A stretch of DNA of 39,135 bases, taken from Casimicrobiaceae bacterium (GTDB lineage Bacteria > Pseudomonadota > Gammaproteobacteria > Burkholderiales > Casimicrobiaceae). Below, piece by piece: positions 32,765-39,135 of the stretch; the first letter of the stretch is position 1; every line of letters starts with the position of its first letter. The position numbers were made by a program, and so were the translations under genes. The notes under the pieces are model-generated. The model did not search any database. It saw only the letters and a program-made list of their open reading frames with translations, and was not told where the DNA came from. The DNA lies in NCBI GenBank assembly GCA_025056355.1, contig JANWWI010000022.1, forward strand, positions 1-39,135. The letters are read 5' to 3'.

Positions 32765-34459
32765 TCACATCACGCCATAGACCGGACCGCCGCCGCCTTC
32801 GGGTGGCACCCATTGGATGTTTTGCAGCGGATCCTTGATATCGCAGGTTTTGCAATGCACGCAGTTTTGCGCGTTGATCTGTAGCCGCTTGCCGCCTTGC
32901 GCGTCCTCGATGTACTCGTAGACGCCGGCCGGACAGTAGCGTACCTCGGGTCCCGCATAGCGCGCGAGGTTGTGCTTGACGGGGATCGATGCGTCGCGCA
33001 GCCGCAAATGCACCGGCTGATCCTCCTCGTGGTTCGTGTTGGACAGATACACCGAGGAGAGCTTGTCGAAGCTGATCACGCCATCGGGCTTCGGATAGTC
33101 GATGCGCGGCATCTGATCGGCCGGCTTGAGCGTTTCATGATCCGCTTGCCCGTGCCGCAGCGTCCAACCAACCAGGCGACCGAGTCCGAGATCGTTGGCC
33201 CACATGTGCACGCCCGCATGCAGCGTGCCCAGCCACAGGCCCCATTTGAGGCCCGGTTTGACGTTTCGCACCTTGTAGAGGTCCCGGTAGACCCAACTTG
33301 CTCGCCAGCCGTCGTTGTAGGCATGCAGTTCATCGTGCGCACGGCCCGCGCAAAGCGCCGCGAAGACGGCTTCAGCCGCCAGCATGCCGGTTTTCATCGC
33401 ATTGTGCGTGCCCTTGATGCGCGGGACGTTGACAAAACCGGCCGCACAGCCGATCAGCGCCCCACCCGGAAAAACCAGCTTCGGCACGCTTTGCAGGCCG
33501 CCCTCGTTGAGGGCACGCGCGCCGTAGGCCAGCCGCTTGCCGCCGTCAAAGAATGGTCGGATCACGGGGTGCGTTTTGAAGCGCTGAAATTCATCGAAGG
33601 GCGACAGCCACGGGTTTTCGTAGTTGAGATGCACGACAAAGCCCACGGCCACAAGCGGGTCTCCAGCCTCATTGGTCAGGTGATAGAGGAAGGATCCGCC
33701 GCCGGTCCGGGCATCAAGCGGCCAGCCCTGGGAATGCATGACGAGCCCCGGCTGGTGTTTCGCCCGATCAATTTGCCAAAGCTCTTTGAGTCCGATGCCG
33801 TACTTTTGCGGATCGACGCCGTCGCGCAAGTTGAAGCGCTTCATGAGCTCTTGCGACAGCGAACCGCGCGCGCCCTCGGCAAAAAGCGTGTAGCTGGCAT
33901 GCAATTCCATGCCGGGCTGGAAGCTCGGTTTCTTCGAGCCGTCCTTGGCCAGACCCACATCGCCCGTGGCAACGCCGATGACGGCGCCGTCCTTGTTGAA
34001 CAGCGTTTCGGTCGCGGCAAAGCCTGGATAAATCTCCACACCGAGCGCTTCGGCCTGCTCGCCGAGCCACTTGACCACGCGCCCGAGCGAAACGATGTAG
34101 TTGCCGTCGTTGTGCATGAGCGGCGGCAGTAGCCAGCTGGGGATCCGCCAGGCGTTCCGTTCAGTCAAGATCAAAAACCGGTCTTCGCTGACCGGCGTGA
34201 AGGTCGGCGGCGCTCGATCCCTCCAATCCGGCAGCAGTTCCTCAAGTGCGATCGGATCGATCACGGCGCCCGAGAGCGTATGCGCGCCGAGCTCGGCGCC
34301 CTTTTCGAGGACGCAGACGCTCACCTCGCGGCCGTTTTCCTGGGCAAGCTGTTTGAGACGGATCGCCGCGGCGAGGCCGGCTGGGCCCCCGCCGACAATG
34401 ACCACGTCGTATCGCATCACTTCACGGTCTGGCCGGATACTCGTGCAGGGCTCGCTCAT
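32765..34459 (-). CDS. etfD: Electron transfer flavoprotein-ubiquinone oxidoreductase
   Basis: ETF-QO takes electrons from reduced ETF and reduces ubiquinone at the inner membrane. The 564-residue protein has the FAD motif [63 protein letters not shown] (around residues 255-285) and [32 protein letters not shown]. The C-terminal 4Fe-4S domain has cysteines in [11 protein letters not shown] and [13 protein letters not shown]. The ATG at 34459 includes the REVMRYDV stretch common in betaproteobacterial homologues; an ATG at 34417 is an alternative. It is divergent from a thioesterase gene. Its partners EtfAB are encoded at 23601-25285. Confidence 0.95.
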   Translation of the reverse strand: MSEPCTSIRPDREVMRYDVVIVGGGPAGLAAAIRLKQLAQENGREVSVCVLEKGAELGAHTLSGAVIDPIALEELLPDWRDRAPPTFTPVSEDRFLILTERNAWRIPSWLLPPLMHNDGNYIVSLGRVVKWLGEQAEALGVEIYPGFAATETLFNKDGAVIGVATGDVGLAKDGSKKPSFQPGMELHASYTLFAEGARGSLSQELMKRFNLRDGVDPQKYGIGLKELWQIDRAKHQPGLVMHSQGWPLDARTGGGSFLYHLTNEAGDPLVAVGFVVHLNYENPWLSPFDEFQRFKTHPVIRPFFDGGKRLAYGARALNEGGLQSVPKLVFPGGALIGCAAGFVNVPRIKGTHNAMKTGMLAAEAVFAALCAGRAHDELHAYNDGWRASWVYRDLYKVRNVKPGLKWGLWLGTLHAGVHMWANDLGLGRLVGWTLRHGQADHETLKPADQMPRIDYPKPDGVISFDKLSSVYLSNTNHEEDQPVHLRLRDASIPVKHNLARYAGPEVRYCPAGVYEYIEDAQGGKRLQINAQNCVHCKTCDIKDPLQNIQWVPPEGGGGPVYGVM

Positions 34460-34502
34460 GGAGGCAGAGGGCGCAAGGCCGCAGGCATTTTCGCGAAGCC
34501 CC

Positions 34503-34533
34503 AGTATAGTTAGGAGGCCTTGGCGCGTGGCAA
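34503..34533 (-). promoter_or_regulatory. Candidate promoter for the ETF-QO gene
   Basis: On the minus strand, TTGCCA (34533-34528) and TATACT (34508-34503) are separated by 19 bases, slightly long. The predicted start near 34496 leaves a leader of about 37 bases. The same sequence contains TATAGT on the plus strand, which may serve the thioesterase gene. Confidence 0.4.
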
Positions 34534-35018
34534 TCTGCTGTATGACCGATCGCTCCAAACGCCACGAAACTTTCGTTGCGCTGACTGCTGAGAACGCGGC
34601 GCGCGCAGCGCTGTTGCACGAGTCTCTTCTGAGCGTCCGTTGGGGCGATCTCGATGCCTTCGGGCACCTCAACAACACCGTTTACTTTCGCTTCATGGAA
34701 CAAGCGCGCATCGAATGGTTCGAGTCGATCGGTGCGGCCGTCTCCTTGAGCATGGCCGATGTGGTGCCGAATCTGGTTGGTGCCGAATGCCGGTTCCTTC
34801 GCGCGGTCACGTATCCAGCCACGCTGCGCGTGACGGTCCGGCTTGGACACGTGACCGAAAAGGTCGTGCAGCTGCTGCATGAGATCTGGAATGGCGCCAC
34901 GCTCGCAGCGCTCGGCGACGGCCGGATTCTCTGGATCAGCCAGCGCGCGCAAAAGAGTGTGCCGGTGCCGGCCTGCGTTCAGGCGCGGCTCAGCGAAGGT
35001 TTCTCACCTGCCCTTTGA
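34527..35018 (+). CDS. Acyl-CoA thioesterase, hotdog (4HBT) family
   Basis: The 163-residue single-hotdog protein has the 4-hydroxybenzoyl-CoA thioesterase signature [29 protein letters not shown], whose aspartate is the likely catalytic residue, quoted here in parts: [10 protein letters not shown], then [28 protein letters not shown] follows. It should hydrolyse acyl-CoA thioesters; the substrate is unknown. The start is taken as GTG 34527 because AGGAGG (34512-34517) lies 9 bases before it; the in-frame ATG at 34542 would be 24 bases from that site. It is followed after 30 bases by aacS on the same strand. Confidence 0.85.
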   Translation: MAICCMTDRSKRHETFVALTAENAARAALLHESLLSVRWGDLDAFGHLNNTVYFRFMEQARIEWFESIGAAVSLSMADVVPNLVGAECRFLRAVTYPATLRVTVRLGHVTEKVVQLLHEIWNGATLAALGDGRILWISQRAQKSVPVPACVQARLSEGFSPAL

Positions 35019-35048
35019 TTTCTCACCCCTCTTCGCCGCCCTTTGACA

Positions 35049-36989
35049 ATGACTGCCCAGCCCCTTTGGATTCCGAGTCACGAGCGATGCGCGCGAGCGC
35101 GCATGACGGACTTCACCGAACGCCTCCGACAACGCTATGGCCAACGCTTTCCCGACTATTGGAGCTTGTGGCGTTGGTCGCTCGCGAACAAGGAGGTGTT
35201 CTGGCGCGAGGTCTGGGATTACTGTGGCATCGTCGGCGATCCTGGGCAGCGGGTGCTCGAAGACGGACACCTGATGCCGGGGGCGCGCTGGTTCCCGGAG
35301 GCGCGCCTCAACTACGCCGAAAACCTGCTCGCGCACGCGGCGGCTCGCGCCGATCAACCCGCGATCGTGTTTGCCAACGAGCGCGGCGAACGTGAGGTTC
35401 TCACCTGGCGGACCCTCACGGCGCGCGTAAGCCGTCGCGCGCAAGAGCTTCGTGCGCTCGGCGTAGGCCCGGGCGACGTGGTGGCCAGTCTGCTGCCCAA
35501 CATGCCTGAGGCCGTTGTGGCGATGCTTGCAACCACTTCGCTTGGTGCAGCGTGGACCTCTACCTCGCCGGATTTCGGCATCGATGGGGTGCTCGATCGC
35601 TTCGGACAGCTCACGCCGAAGGTGCTTTTTGCGGTTGACGGCTACCCGTACAACGGCACCAACCACGATGTGCGTGCGAAAGTCGAGGCCGTCGCGGCGC
35701 GGCTGCCTTCGCTTGTGCGCGTGATCGAAGTGCCTTACCGCGAGAGACATCAGGTTCCCGGCGCGCCCGAGGAGACGGCCAACGCCGCGCTCGAATTCTG
35801 GCGTGGACCCTTCGCGCAGCCTCTCTATGTCGTGTATTCGAGCGGCACGACCGGACTGCCGAAGGCGATGATCCACGGTGCAGGCGGGGCGCTTTTGCAA
35901 ATCGCCAAGGAGCATGCGCTGCATTGCGATCTGCATGCGGGCGACCGGCTGTTTTTCTTCACCACCACCGGTTGGATGATGTGGAACTGGCTGGTGACGG
36001 CCCTTGCCCAGGGCGTCACGATCGTGCTCTACGACGGCTCTCCGCTGAGCGGAGGCGGGACGGTGCTGTGGCAACTGGCCGAGCGTGAGCAACTGACCCA
36101 CATGGGGGTTAGTGCCAAATATTTGGACGCCATCGCCAAAGCGGGGCTTGTGCCCAGGCAGCGCTACGACCTCTCGACGCTGCGCGTGCTGATGTCCACC
36201 GGCTCGCCGCTTGCGCCGGAGCGTTTCGACTACGTGTACGAAAACGTCAAATCCGATCTTCACCTCGCTTCGATGTCCGGCGGCACGGATCTGCTCAGTT
36301 GCTTTGCGCTCGGCAACCCGACGCTTCCGGTCTGGCGCGGCGAGCTGCAATGCCGCGGGCTCGGCATGGCGGTCGATGTCTGGGACGAAACGGGCAAGCC
36401 GGTGCCGCCGGAAAGTGGTCTGTTCGGTGAACTCGTCTGCACGCAGGTGTTTCCGTCAATGCCGGTCGGATTCGTCAACGATCCGGAGGGGAAGCGATAT
36501 CGAGCAGCCTACTTCGAGCGCTATCCGGGCGTTTGGCATCACGGCGATTGGTGCCGTTTGACCGAGCACGACGGCATGGTGATCGTTGGGCGCTCGGATG
36601 CGACCCTCAACCCGGGAGGGGTACGCATCGGGACTGCCGAAATCTACCGGCAAGTCGAGAAGGTGCCCGAGGTGGAAGAGTCGGTTGCCATCGGCCAAGC
36701 GTGGGACAACGACACCCGGATCGTGCTCTTTGTCAAGCTCAAGGCTGGCCATGTGCTTGATGAGGCGCTTTGCGAGCGGATCAAAAAAACCATTCGCGAA
36801 GGCGCGACCCCGCGCCACGTGCCGGCCAAAATTCTTCAGGTGCCCGATATTCCGCGCACGCGCAGCAACAAAATCGTCGAATTAGCGGTGCGCGACATCG
36901 TGCATGGCCGCGAGCCCAAAAACGTCGAAGCCCTAGCGAACCCCGAGGCGCTCGAGTACTTCCGCGCCCGGCCGGAGCTTGCGCAGTAG
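35049..36989 (+). CDS. aacS: Acetoacetyl-CoA synthetase
   Basis: The 646-residue AMP-forming ligase activates acetoacetate. Family-specific features include the N-terminal FTERLRQRYGQRFPDYWSLW, WFPEARLNYAENLL, TSTSPDFGIDGVLDRFGQ and the GGTDLLSCFALGNPTLPVW segment, which in acetyl-CoA synthetases is different. The ATP motif is VVYSSGTTGLPKAM and the catalytic lysine is Lys608 in TRSNK. The ATG at 35049 is preceded by an in-frame TTG two codons earlier. It helps use acetoacetate from ketogenic amino acids or polyhydroxybutyrate turnover, in keeping with the acyl-CoA genes around it. Confidence 0.93.
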   Translation: MTAQPLWIPSHERCARARMTDFTERLRQRYGQRFPDYWSLWRWSLANKEVFWREVWDYCGIVGDPGQRVLEDGHLMPGARWFPEARLNYAENLLAHAAARADQPAIVFANERGEREVLTWRTLTARVSRRAQELRALGVGPGDVVASLLPNMPEAVVAMLATTSLGAAWTSTSPDFGIDGVLDRFGQLTPKVLFAVDGYPYNGTNHDVRAKVEAVAARLPSLVRVIEVPYRERHQVPGAPEETANAALEFWRGPFAQPLYVVYSSGTTGLPKAMIHGAGGALLQIAKEHALHCDLHAGDRLFFFTTTGWMMWNWLVTALAQGVTIVLYDGSPLSGGGTVLWQLAEREQLTHMGVSAKYLDAIAKAGLVPRQRYDLSTLRVLMSTGSPLAPERFDYVYENVKSDLHLASMSGGTDLLSCFALGNPTLPVWRGELQCRGLGMAVDVWDETGKPVPPESGLFGELVCTQVFPSMPVGFVNDPEGKRYRAAYFERYPGVWHHGDWCRLTEHDGMVIVGRSDATLNPGGVRIGTAEIYRQVEKVPEVEESVAIGQAWDNDTRIVLFVKLKAGHVLDEALCERIKKTIREGATPRHVPAKILQVPDIPRTRSNKIVELAVRDIVHGREPKNVEALANPEALEYFRARPELAQ

Positions 36990-37096
36990 CGGCGAGCCCG
37001 ACGGGGGTGAGGCCACATGCGGGCATCATGCTCGATGGGCGAGCCGCCGAGACCGGCAGCCTCAAGACGGCCGCCGGGCGCAATGACCACGCCTTG

Positions 37097-38422
37097 ATGG
37101 ATATGAACGCCTCCCGCCTGTCGACGACCCGTCAGCTGTCCGCCGCCGAGCAGCCTGTCACGGCCCGCGAACTGTGGGCCTGGTCGATGTACGACTTTGC
37201 CAACTCGGGCTACACGACAGTCATTATCACCGCGATCTTCAATGCCTACTTTGTCGGGGTAATCGCTGGCGGAGCGTCCTGGGGGACGCTTCTCTGGACC
37301 ACCTGTCTTGCCGTCTCTTATGCGGTTGTGATGGCTCTGGGCCCGGTGCTGGGCGCTTGGGCGGATCGTCATGCAGCGAAGAAACGGTTGCTGCTTGTTT
37401 CGACCATCGGGTGTGTTGTGGCAACGCTCCTGCTTGCGCCGGTGGCGGCTCAGGGCCCCGGGCTCCTCTGGCTCGCTTGCCTTGTGTTCATCGCAAGCAA
37501 TGTCTTTTATGCCCTTGGCGAGAATTTCACAGCCTCGTTTTTGCCCGAACTGGCCAAAAGCACTCATATCGCGCGGGTTTCAGCCTACGGCTGGAGTCTT
37601 GGGTATGTCGGGGGGCTCGTCTGCCTCGGCGTGTGCCTCTATGTGGTGACCGCGCAGCAAGCCGCCGGCGCTCCGGCCACGACCTTTGTGCCGCTCACGC
37701 TTGTGATCACCGCAGTGATCTATGCACTGGCAAGCGTGCCAACGTTTCTCTTCCTGCGAGAACGGGCCGAGCCCAGGCGAGGCGTCGATCCTAGATCGGT
37801 GTGGCGCAAACTGTTGGCTTCGCTGGCCCAGTTGCGGGACTTTCCCGACTTGCGGCGTTTTTTCATCGCCGTGGTCGCTTATCAGGCCGGGCTTGCCGTA
37901 GTCATCTCGCTTGCGTCGGTGTATGCCGAGCAGGCGCTCGGATTCAAGATGGCCGACACGATCAAGCTTCTGCTTGTGGTCAACGTCTCGGCGGCACTCG
38001 GGGCGTTTTTCTTTGGGTTCGTGCAGGATCGCATCGGTCACAAGCCGACCCTCGTCATCACGCTTCTCATGTGGATCGCCACCGTCGTCATTGCCTACCT
38101 GTGGCACAGCCAGACGGGATTCTGGGTCGCCGCGAACCTCGCCGGACTGTGCATCGGGGCTTCGCAGTCGGGGGGGCGCGCCTTGGTTGGCGTGATGAGT
38201 CCGCGGCCGCAACTGGCCGAGTTTTTCGGGCTCTGGGGTTTGGCCGTGCGCCTGGCGGGCATCATCGGTCCGCTGCTCTATGGTCTGGTGACGTTTGCCA
38301 CGGGCGGCAATCATCGCCTGGCCTTGCTCGTCACAGGGGCGATGTTCGTGATTGGACTGCTCGTGCTGCGCGGTGTCGATGTGGCTCGAGGGCAAGCGCG
38401 TGCCCTTCAGAGCACGGGATGA
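37097..38422 (+). CDS. MFS transporter, UMF1/Atg22-like family
   Basis: The 441-residue inner-membrane protein has about 12 hydrophobic segments. It opens with [29 protein letters not shown], the signature of the UMF1 family (shown as [15 protein letters not shown]), followed by an MFS-like loop [14 protein letters not shown] after the second helix. [14 protein letters not shown] and a second-half loop [12 protein letters not shown] are also typical. Related yeast Atg22 exports amino acids from the vacuole; bacterial substrates are not known. The ATG at 37097 begins just before the hydrophobic part; an in-frame ATG at 37028 could add 23 residues, and neither has a clear ribosome site. It follows aacS by about 107 bases. 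Confidence 0.83.
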   Translation: MDMNASRLSTTRQLSAAEQPVTARELWAWSMYDFANSGYTTVIITAIFNAYFVGVIAGGASWGTLLWTTCLAVSYAVVMALGPVLGAWADRHAAKKRLLLVSTIGCVVATLLLAPVAAQGPGLLWLACLVFIASNVFYALGENFTASFLPELAKSTHIARVSAYGWSLGYVGGLVCLGVCLYVVTAQQAAGAPATTFVPLTLVITAVIYALASVPTFLFLRERAEPRRGVDPRSVWRKLLASLAQLRDFPDLRRFFIAVVAYQAGLAVVISLASVYAEQALGFKMADTIKLLLVVNVSAALGAFFFGFVQDRIGHKPTLVITLLMWIATVVIAYLWHSQTGFWVAANLAGLCIGASQSGGRALVGVMSPRPQLAEFFGLWGLAVRLAGIIGPLLYGLVTFATGGNHRLALLVTGAMFVIGLLVLRGVDVARGQARALQSTG

Positions 38423-38588
38423 GCGCTCGCGCTTGCCGCGACTGGCTCAAGGTCGAGGTCGCCGATCTTTGTTTTGTGCGTTTTCGATCGTGCTGACCAC
38501 TTCGCTTGGGCGTTGCGGCAGCGAAGATCGGTGTTTGCGATGCAGGCGCAAGAACCGCCCGCGTTCGTCCATCGGGCGGCCCGTTCAG

Positions 38589-38594
38589 TAAAAT
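38589..38594 (+). promoter_or_regulatory. Candidate -10 element of the tRNA-Pro-Arg-His operon
   Basis: TAAAAT lies 10 bases before tRNA-Pro in the 182-base gap after the transporter gene. No convincing -35 hexamer sits 16-18 bases upstream (TTCGTC is 19 away), so this is only a weak assignment. The rest of 38423-38604 shows no gene. Confidence 0.35.
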
Positions 38595-38604
38595 AGGCGG
38601 GGAG

Positions 38605-38681
38605 CGGGGCGTAGCGCAGCCCGGTAGCGCGCTTGCTTTGGGAGCAAGATGTCGAAGGTTCGAATCCTTTCGCCCCGACCA
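38605..38681 (+). tRNA. tRNA-Pro(UGG)
   Basis: The 77-base tRNA has acceptor CGGGGCG pairing with CGCCCCG. The anticodon arm is CTTGC-TTTGGGA-GCAAG with anticodon TGG. The T-arm contains AGGTTCGAATCCT and CCA is encoded. It is first of three tandem tRNA genes, with 58 bases to the next. Confidence 0.97.
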
Positions 38682-38739
38682 ACCAGCGTTCGCGACAGGG
38701 CGACTCAACGACCCCGGGCACACGCGGTCAGCGGCGCCG

Positions 38740-38816
38740 GCGCCCGTAGCTCATCTGGATAGAGCACCGGCCTTCTAAGCCGGGGGTAACAGGTTCGAAC
38801 CCTGTCGGGCGCGCCA
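38740..38816 (+). tRNA. tRNA-Arg(UCU)
   Basis: The 77-base tRNA has acceptor GCGCCCG pairing with CGGGCGC. The anticodon arm is CCGGC-CTTCTAA-GCCGG with anticodon TCT. The T-arm is CAGGTTCGAACCCTG and CCA is encoded. It reads the rare AGA/AGG codons. 29 bases separate it from tRNA-His. Confidence 0.97.
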
Positions 38817-38845
38817 ACTGGCAGCGTGTCGTACGAACGGCAAAT

Positions 38846-38921
38846 GGCGGCTGTAGCTCAGCGGTAGAGTCCCGGATTGTGATTCCGGTTGTCGTGGGTT
38901 CGAATCCCATCGGCCGCCCCA
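38846..38921 (+). tRNA. tRNA-His(GUG)
   Basis: The 76-base tRNA begins GGCGGC with the extra G-1 typical of tRNA-His paired to C73. The anticodon arm is CCGGA-TTGTGAT-TCCGG with anticodon GTG. The T-arm is GTGGGTTCGAATCCCAT and CCA is encoded at 38919-38921. It is last of the three tandem tRNAs; its 3' end is the source of the repeats that follow. Confidence 0.97.
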
Positions 38922-38929
38922 GAACTTCC

Positions 38930-38955
38930 ACAAACGCCCCGCAAGGGGCGTTTGT
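38930..38955 (+). terminator. Intrinsic terminator after tRNA-His, first copy
   Basis: ACAAACGCCCC (38930-38940) and GGGGCGTTTGT (38945-38955) form a perfect 11-bp stem with a GCAA loop; the 3' arm supplies a TTTGT run. It lies 8 bases after the encoded CCA. Confidence 0.75.
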
Positions 38956-38970
38956 GCATTAGATGCAGGT

Positions 38971-39071
38971 GGCCGATGGGATGAGAACCCACGGTGTGGA
39001 GGGTTGGTTCGACCAGCGAGCGCGCAAGCGCGAGCGCAGGTCGCCGCGCTGCGGCGACAATCCCATCGGCC
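38971..39071 (+). ncRNA. Branched RNA element with an antisense copy of the tRNA-His 3' half
   Basis: Bases 38971-38992 match the reverse complement of the tRNA-His T-arm and acceptor 3' strand (38894-38915) at 20 of 22 positions; the only change turns TC of the T-loop complement into GA. The first 12 bases (GGCCGATGGGAT) also pair perfectly with ATCCCATCGGCC at 39060-39071, the copied tRNA end. This outer stem encloses GAACC/GGTTC, a GCGCGC-AA-GCGCG hairpin (39020-39032) and a GTCGCCGC-GCT-GCGGCGAC hairpin (39040-39058). It may be transcribed by read-through of the first terminator. Function unknown. Confidence 0.5.
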
Positions 39072-39085
39072 GCCGCAGAACTTTC

Positions 39086-39111
39086 ACAAACGCCCCGCAA
39101 GGGGCGTTTGT
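39086..39111 (+). terminator. Intrinsic terminator, second copy in the tRNA-His repeat
   Basis: This is an identical copy, 156 bases downstream, of the hairpin at 38930-38955 (11-bp stem, GCAA loop). Confidence 0.7.
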
Positions 39112-39135
39112 GCATTAGATGCAGGTGGCCGATGG

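Larger units (their letters stand above)
38903..39135 (+). repeat. 156-bp tandem repeat carrying the tRNA-His 3' end and terminator
   Basis: Bases 38903-38979 (last 16 bases of the tRNA-His body, trailer, terminator hairpin and linker ending GGCCGATGG) recur at 39059-39135, offset by exactly 156 bases, with only a few substitutions. The second copy has changed the CCA end (GCCGCAG), so it cannot be a functional tRNA 3' end. The repeat runs off the right edge, so the number of units is unknown. The arrangement recalls the tyrT (rtT) repeats of E. coli, in which tandem units each begin with a copy of a tRNA 3' end. Confidence 0.85.

Noticed and set aside
32897-34132. Open frame of 411 codons on the plus strand
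   Set aside because: It is antisense to the ETF-QO gene, whose FAD and 4Fe-4S motifs are unmistakable; there is no ribosome site and no domain.
35004-36350. Open frame of 448 codons on the minus strand
   Set aside because: It is antisense to acetoacetyl-CoA synthetase and has low-complexity basic composition.
38728-39115. Small minus-strand open frames with peptides such as GFEPTTTGI and MHKRPLRGVC
   Set aside because: These are translations of the antisense strand of tRNA-Arg, tRNA-His and the 156-bp repeats; such peptides are often wrongly annotated as proteins.
38903-39135. CRISPR array or integrated element att sites
   Set aside because: Two copies share a 77-base direct repeat with a 79-base spacer, no short regular repeats and no cas gene, so it is not CRISPR. 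An att duplication from an integrative element is possible in principle, but only 79 bases separate the copies and no integrase is present, so a tandem repeat is the simpler reading.

Overview
The window is about 39 kb of GC-rich chromosomal DNA from a betaproteobacterium, most likely in the order Burkholderiales. This rests on three things: the fatty-acid cluster order (SAM-methyltransferase and maf divergent from yceD-rpmF-plsX-fabH-fabD-fabG-acpP-fabF), a Bug/TctC-type periplasmic binding protein, and the linkages lysC-tRNA-Ser and tRNA-Pro-tRNA-Arg-tRNA-His. Genus and species cannot be told from the sequence. Coding density is very high, no gap exceeds 300 bases, and no insertion sequence, CRISPR array or prophage gene is visible.

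Layout. 1-785: the 3' end of a type III restriction endonuclease gene and, on the other strand, a HicB/HicA toxin-antitoxin pair, probably the edge of a defence region lying left of the window. 863-5091 (minus): a MoxR ATPase / DUF58 / transglutaminase-like (TgpA) membrane operon. 5166-6681: aat and bpt, the two aminoacyl-tRNA-protein transferases of the N-degron pathway, as an overlapping pair. 6688-11842: a secreted serine hydrolase, propionyl-CoA synthetase, a prolyl-4-hydroxylase-like oxygenase and the Bug receptor, with a long palindrome between the last two. 11978-12070: tRNA-Leu(UAA). 12365-20233: the fatty-acid and phospholipid synthesis cluster, followed by aspartokinase and tRNA-Ser(GCU). 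21768-25285 (minus): etfB-etfA-acyl-CoA dehydrogenase. 25468-28803: a Gtr-like glycosyl-transfer operon (a GT-C enzyme broken by a frameshift, a GtrB-like transferase, a GtrA-like flippase). 28868-38422: a crotonase-fold protein, cobalamin adenosyltransferase, oligopeptidase A, ETF-ubiquinone oxidoreductase, a thioesterase, acetoacetyl-CoA synthetase and an MFS transporter. 38605-39135: tRNA-Pro, tRNA-Arg, tRNA-His and the start of an unusual tRNA-derived repeat array.

Functionally the window pairs fatty-acid synthesis (plsX to fabF) with acyl-CoA catabolism. The acyl-CoA dehydrogenase passes electrons through EtfAB to ETF-QO and ubiquinone, while PrpE, AacS and the thioesterase manage small acyl-CoA pools. 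The cobalamin adenosyltransferase would supply coenzyme B12 for a methylmalonyl-CoA mutase located elsewhere.

The most unusual signal is at the tRNA 3' flanks. tRNA-His is followed by a terminator, then an inverted near-copy of the tRNA's own T-arm/acceptor 3' half, then a second direct copy of the tRNA 3' end plus terminator, with a period of exactly 156 bp running off the window. tRNA-Ser is also followed by a terminator and an inverted copy of its own T-arm, carrying the same two-base change. The unit can fold into a branched RNA and is complementary to the mature tRNA.
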